A stretch of 64,000 bases of DNA from Bufo bufo (Eukaryota > Chordata > Amphibia > Anura > Bufonidae): assembly GCF_905171765.1 (NCBI RefSeq), contig NC_053394.1, positions 154,898,015-154,962,014 on the forward strand, given 5' to 3'. The notes beneath the pieces were generated by a model. The model saw only the letters and a list, made by a program, of their open reading frames with translations. It ran no database searches and had not been told where the DNA came from. This document shows, piece by piece, positions 61,801 to 64,000 of the stretch. Numbering within the stretch: the stretch's first letter is position 1; each line of letters begins with the position of its first letter. Made by a program: the position numbers and the translations under genes.

Positions 61801-62861
61801 AGTTGCATTGCACCAAGGGTCTGTGATGTGGATGTGGAGATAACTACTTGTTCTTTCTAGTAAGATGTAGAGGACTGGAAAACGTAGCTGAGATGTTGAA
61901 GGCCTACACAGCACCATGTACCATTCCTGGCTTGCTGGATTTATCTAACTTCAGAAGTCAGTAGTTTTCTAAATAGATGACATCATGTCAATAATATGCA
62001 ATGATTCCCCTAGAACGGAGCTTCAATGGAAGGAGCCTGGTCTATGCCGACATTCCTACAGTGTGTTACTTAAGTTTTATTCTGTTAGTGAGTCACAGAG
62101 TCCATTGTCCTTACTGGAAAGATTTTCTCTGAATAAAACCCTCAGTAGTATTCTTCACATGCATAATGTTCTGATATATCTTTATATGCCAGTACATAGA
62201 ATATTTTTTTTAAGGAAAAAAGCAAAAGTATAATTTATTTAGTAATTACCGTATACAAAATTTAATGGCACAAAATTACAATAAATATATTTTTATAAAA
62301 CACTTTATGAAACGAACATTGCAAAATTATAGGAACAGAACAATTAAAATAATGGAAATGGCATTTCAATCAAGTGATGGAAATGAATGCCACCTGCCAG
62401 ACCCCTCTGACTATAATGGGATTTGGTTTCCATTAGAAAACCAGGCATTTTACCGGACAAGAAAGCGAAGCATGCTGTGCTAATCTCTAATACAAACGTG
62501 AAATCAGCCTAATCAATCCTCTCATTAATCAGTCTTTTTCCTTTCCAGAAAAGTAGAAAGCAGATGATGGAATTAGATGGTCTAATTAGGCTGTTGTTCC
62601 AGTGTTTTCGAGCATTTGGATCACAGCGTCAGATTTGTCGCACCAAACACACAAACCTCAATAAAATTTTACGTTGATCTCTGTCCATACTGGATCTTTT
62701 AGTTTAAAACATGTAGACCACTTCTCTAGCGAAACTAGATTATCACTAGAGCTACACTACCTGAGCTACAAAAAATAAGTATTATGACCACTTTTTGTTA
62801 TTGTCAGATATACCCCACATATAAGTCAACTGAGGATGGGATGTCACTGTTTTACGTTCAG
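61801..62861. other. No gene; possible conserved non-coding block at 62255-62670
   Basis: 62255-62670 is AT-rich but complex, with several TAAT-type homeodomain-like words ('ctcattaatcagtc', 'gtctaattaggc') and no repeat signature. It might be a distal element of KCNB1 or a neighbour. The rest is unassigned. Confidence 0.3.
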
Positions 62862-63855
62862 CAGAGCGCTGCAGCTATTGATTAGTTTAGTAATCAAGTA
62901 TTCTATTGATTAATCCAACTATTAATCCAGTACTCTAATGAGATTAAAAAAAAAAATTAAAAGAACATTTTCCTTTATAAAAACTCATCAGCCCCCCTGT
63001 GCCATCATCAGCCCCCGTGCCATTAGTCCTCAGTGCCATCAGCCCCCTCCATGCCATCAGCTCCCCCAGTGCCCTCAGCTCCCCCCAGTGCCAGTCCTCT
63101 GTGCCATTAGCCCCCCCATGTCTTCAGTCCTCTGTGCCATCAGCTTCCCACAGTGCCATCATGTCCCCCACTCCCCCAGTGCTATCAGCCCATCCATGCC
63201 ATGTCCCCGAGTGCCATCAGCCCCTCCATGCCATGTCCCCCAGTGCTATCAGTTCCTCCATGCCATGTCCCCCAGTGCCATCAGCCCCTCCATGCCATCA
63301 TGTCCCCCACTCCCCCAGTGCCATCAGCCCATCCATGCCATGTCCCCCAGTGCCATCAGCCCCTCCATGCCATGTCCCCCAGTGCTATCAGTTCCTCCAT
63401 GCCATGTCCCCCAGTGCCATCAGCCCCTCCATGCCATCATGTCCCCCACTCCTCCAGTGCCATCAGCCCATCCATGCCATGTCCCCCAGTGCCATCAGCC
63501 CCTCCATGCCATGTCCCCCAGTGCCATCAGCCCTTCCATGCCATGTCCCCCAGCCCCATCAGTCCCTCCATGCCATGTTCCCCACTGCCATCACCCCCCC
63601 CCCCCCCCCCTGTAATACTTACCTTTCTGGGCAGGGTGGGCGGCTGGCCAATATGGACTCCACAGTAGAGGGACCGCAGCGTCTTCTTCTTCCCAACATG
63701 CACTGGGACGATGTGTGCCCCCTAGGCCAGGACAGTGCAGCGCGGTGCCGATGGAAAGACCACGGAGCGGTGAGTGATAGGCTTTACTTCACTCACACTC
63801 CATGGTCACATGATCAAAATATGTCGATTACATCAAGTAATCATTGCAGCCCTAG
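62862..63855. mobile_element. hAT-like element containing a C-rich minisatellite
   Basis: The left end 'cagagcgctgcagctattga' and the right end 'tcattgcagccctag' are diverged inverted repeats, with 'gattaatcc' and 'tcgattac' words inside. The flanks share gttcag, suggesting a target duplication of 6-8 bp. The interior is taken over by the array at 62985-63600. Confidence 0.5.
62985..63600. repeat. C-rich minisatellite, unit about 32 bp
   Basis: The unit is 'gccatcagcccctccatgcc' followed by atgtcccccagt, with longer variants that add 'catcatgtcccccactcccc'. It ends in a run of about 17 C. Plus-strand ORFs rich in P, S, C and H are artefacts of the repeat. Confidence 0.9.
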
Positions 63856-64000
63856 TTCAGAACCACCAAAGTATACAATTTTGTATGAAAGCACAAGTGG
63901 AATTAATATATAAAAAGATTATTAAAGCCATGGCAGACAATATGACTTTCAAAAATGGAGGAAGGATATAGGGAACAAAAAACGCATCTCCATGGGTGTT
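63856..64000. other. Unassigned end of window
   Basis: No feature recognised in the last 145 bp. Confidence 0.4.

Noticed and set aside
62938..63913. Plus-strand ORFs rich in P, S, C and H (225 and 304 codons)
   Set aside because: They translate the C-rich minisatellite, in overlapping frames.

Overview
The window is vertebrate nuclear DNA, most likely from a frog. The only intact host coding sequence is on the minus strand at 37152-37718. It is the first coding exon of KCNB1 (Kv2.1, a delayed-rectifier potassium channel subunit) and ends at a clean splice donor. The frog assignment is inference: it rests on a Kv2.1 exon that differs modestly from the mammalian protein and on a dense mix of TTAA-target, hAT, Tc1, gypsy and Penelope-like repeats of a kind familiar from amphibian genomes. 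No prokaryotic gene organisation, CRISPR array or viral genome is present.

Layout. Because KCNB1 runs leftward, positions 1-37151 would be its first intron (at least its 5' part) and 37719-64000 its leader and upstream flank. The intron side holds degenerate tandem repeats (381-2130), a Tc1 element split by a 4.6 kb TTAA element (2536-7719), a decayed Ty3/gypsy element with a nested solo LTR (7912-13063), a LINE endonuclease fragment, palindromic MITEs (15.1-18.5 kb), and minisatellites with units of about 30 bp (15.5 kb), 43 bp (20.5 kb), 19 bp (24.7-27.5 kb) and 20 bp (28.0-36.9 kb). The 20-bp array is nearly 9 kb long and stops about 0.2 kb from the exon.

The upstream side starts with a CpG-rich leader and a 1 kb G-rich minisatellite. 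Next is an old degenerate array (39.26-43.87 kb) broken by a Penelope-like insertion, a hAT element, a foldback and a Tc1-like element. A 5.4 kb array of 32-bp units (43.88-49.28 kb) carries a solo LTR. A GC-rich block near 49.5-49.9 kb could hold an upstream non-coding exon. Beyond it lie nested hAT MITEs, a second copy of the TTAA element (54054-58379), another Tc1-like element (59400-60349) and a hAT-like element containing a C-rich minisatellite (62.86-63.86 kb).

The genes do not form a pathway. The biology here is one conserved channel exon embedded in an unusually minisatellite-rich, multiply nested transposon landscape. Most long open reading frames are by-products of stop-free tandem repeats. 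The observations most worth checking are the 20-bp array with its 720- and 797-bp higher-order duplications, the two coding-free TTAA elements whose satellites contain a MITE-like palindrome and whose right ends are a ladder of hairpins, the foldback insertions with a degenerate hammerhead-like motif, and the possible upstream KCNB1 exon.
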